64,000 nt of DNA from Sphingomonas horti. Lineage in GTDB: Bacteria; Pseudomonadota; Alphaproteobacteria; Sphingomonadales; Sphingomonadaceae. This document shows positions 63,922-64,000 of this stretch, piece by piece. Location: the NCBI RefSeq assembly GCF_009753715.1, contig NZ_WQMS01000007.1:166745-230744 (forward strand), given 5' to 3'. How positions within the stretch are numbered: the first letter of the stretch is position 1; each line of letters begins with the position of its first letter. Both the position numbers and the translations under genes were made by a program. The notes under the pieces are model-generated. The model was not told where the DNA came from, made no database searches, and saw only the letters and a list, made by a program, of their open reading frames with translations.

Positions 63922-64000
63922 AGCGTTTTCAGCTTAGGTAGCGGCATAGCCACAGTTGCGGAGATAGTTTGCGCATTCGGCTGGCGGGAAGCGGTCGAGG
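63922..64000. mobile_element. Left end of an IS630-family element, continuing beyond the window
   Basis: GAGCGTTTTCAGCTTA begins right after a TA dinucleotide inside the adenosine kinase stop codon. It is followed by the reverse-strand 3' end of a transposase. IS630 elements insert at TA. The other end lies outside, so the terminal repeats cannot be compared. Confidence 0.65.
63934..64000 (-). CDS. IS630-family transposase, C-terminal 21 codons visible
   Basis: Reads LDRFPPAECANYLRNCGYAAT and a TAA stop. PAECANYxRNxGY is the characteristic end of IS630/Tc1-type transposases of alphaproteobacteria (DDE superfamily). The rest of the gene lies to the right of the window. Confidence 0.75.
   Translation of the reverse strand, partial: LDRFPPAECANYLRNCGYAAT

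Overview
The window is high-G+C, densely packed DNA from an alphaproteobacterium, most likely a sphingomonad (Sphingomonadaceae). The evidence is the presence of SciP (DUF1153), DivK, GapR (DUF2312), DUF1244 and DUF3572, the aa3 oxidase cluster with Cox11 and SURF1, and short palindromic dispersed repeats that I associate with sphingomonads. All identifications come from reading the sequence; no database search was run. I saw no tRNA or rRNA gene and no CRISPR array.

Layout. 1-9 kb: the start of a ligase-associated DEXH helicase (minus), a divergent membrane protein plus ligase-associated exonuclease, thiL, the K+-insensitive H+-pyrophosphatase, a PilZ protein, then infA-maf-RNase E/G-like. 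9-14.8 kb: an AlaC-like aminotransferase, a TauE-type exporter, a predicted exported methyltransferase, DUF2721, a small minus-strand transcript with an exceptionally strong ribosome binding site, a lipoprotein, a membrane protein and a 2OG-Fe(II) oxygenase.

14.8-22.8 kb is an accessory island of defence-type genes and wreckage. It holds an unrecognised pair of membrane-associated genes (the second frameshifted), two toxin-antitoxin pairs, a WYL regulator, a McrC C-terminal remnant fused to the N-terminal ~135 residues of a type II Cas9, a structured RNA divergent from cas9 that is a tracrRNA candidate, a Fic protein, and the first ~215 residues of a restriction helicase. A ~120-bp sequence carrying the start of the unknown membrane gene occurs at both 16.5 and 22.7 kb, bracketing about 6 kb of this material.

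22.8-34.9 kb: uvrB, a DUF3617 lipoprotein, a serine hydrolase, two small unknown genes, mnmA, sciP, rpsU and a FKBP isomerase. Then comes the tightly overlapping minus-strand run pyrE-pdxJ-acpS-lepB-AI-2E-type exporter. 35-44 kb: the aa3 cytochrome oxidase operon coxB-coxA-(unknown)-ctaB-small TM-ctaG-ctaE-SURF1, followed by thrC and a methyltransferase. 44-52 kb: ccmAB, a zincin, phhB, a hemerythrin-like protein, a small peptide plus PspC behind a sigma54-like promoter, a peroxiredoxin, ridA, HAD, DUF3572, divK, ispG, a short-chain dehydrogenase and isoaspartyl peptidase.

52-63.9 kb: the minus-strand envelope and recombination cluster yebC-ruvC-ruvA-(52 aa ORF)-ruvB-ybgC-tolQ-tolR-tolA-tolB-pal, then a GST, gapR, DUF1244, pyruvate kinase, a lipoprotein and adenosine kinase. 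The right edge enters what looks like an IS630-family element, inserted directly at the adenosine kinase stop codon.
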